A stretch of 5,335 nucleotides of DNA from RUG11867 sp964472425 (GTDB lineage: Bacteria; Bacillota_I; Bacilli_A; RF39; UBA660). The stretch covers positions 1 through 5,335 of the forward strand of contig CAYYLF010000082.1 in assembly GCA_964472425.1 (NCBI GenBank). Direction: 5' to 3'. Both the position numbers and the translations under genes were made by a program. Positions 5,304 to 5,335 of the stretch are shown piece by piece (within the stretch, counting starts at the first letter, position 1; the number at the start of each line of letters is the position of its first letter). The notes under the pieces were generated by a model. The model had not been told where the DNA came from and searched no databases. It saw only the letters and a program-made list of their open reading frames with translations.

Positions 5304-5334
5304 TTGACAAACACAACTGGGGAGGGGGTATAAT
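5304..5334 (+). promoter_or_regulatory. Promoter at the right edge with a G-rich spacer
   Basis: TTGACA (5304-5309) and TATAAT (5329-5334) are both perfect boxes, but the spacer is 19 nt, two longer than ideal, and ends in GGGGAGGGGG (5319-5328). Over-long spacers with a symmetric or structured core are typical of promoters that need a DNA-remodelling activator, such as MerR-type regulators; the G tract itself is not such a dyad. It drives a gene beyond the window. By analogy with Bacillus ylbL neighbourhoods that gene could be ylbM or yceD-rpmF, but nothing in the window shows it. Confidence 0.65.
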
Positions 5335-5335
5335 T

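Noticed and set aside
1..5335. CRISPR array, insertion sequence or prophage remnant
   Set aside because: No direct-repeat array, transposase, integrase or terminal inverted repeats were seen; gene content is ordinary chromosomal.

Overview
The window looks like chromosome from a low-to-moderate-GC Bacillota. The evidence is a recognisable YlbJ/YlbL protein pair, strong AGGAGG-type ribosome binding sites, consensus sigma-A-type promoters and U-rich intrinsic terminators. TGA acts as a stop (tandem TGA-TAA after the first large gene; TGA also ends the ylbJ-like and ylbL-like genes) and tryptophans are TGG, so this is not a code-4 mollicute. The genus cannot be read from the sequence. Codon style is TTG, TCG, AGA and GTC rich. 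No mobile element, CRISPR array, tRNA or rRNA was seen.

Layout. Bases 1-199 hold the 3' end of something on the + strand; two overlapping open frames compete and neither is identified. Bases 174-298 on the minus strand carry a promoter, about 90 nt of structured non-coding sequence and a strong terminator with a seven-U tail, which reads as an unidentified free-standing small RNA. A 19-bp near-perfect palindrome and a consensus promoter then lead into a membrane-anchored, cysteine-rich glucosaminidase/lysozyme-like protein (439-1536) with its own terminator. A second promoter drives a two-gene unit: a TVP38/DedA-type membrane protein (1654-2244) and RmuC (2258-3346). RmuC converges on, and overlaps by 33 bp, a YlbJ-like multi-pass membrane protein on the minus strand (3314-4156). 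This is divergent from a YlbL-like membrane-anchored PDZ-Lon protease (4240-5241), which has its own terminator. The window ends on a promoter for a gene outside it.

Themes. Most of the genes act at or in the membrane: a wall hydrolase, a probable lipid-transport-type protein, a Gate-domain protein and a membrane protease. RmuC, and YlbL in Bacillus, both connect to DNA-damage physiology, but there is no direct sequence evidence that they work together here. The most interesting unexplained material is the minus-strand RNA unit at 174-298, the AAGTT/AACTT inverted repeats near promoters, and a GGGGAGGGG tract that twice follows a TTGACA box.
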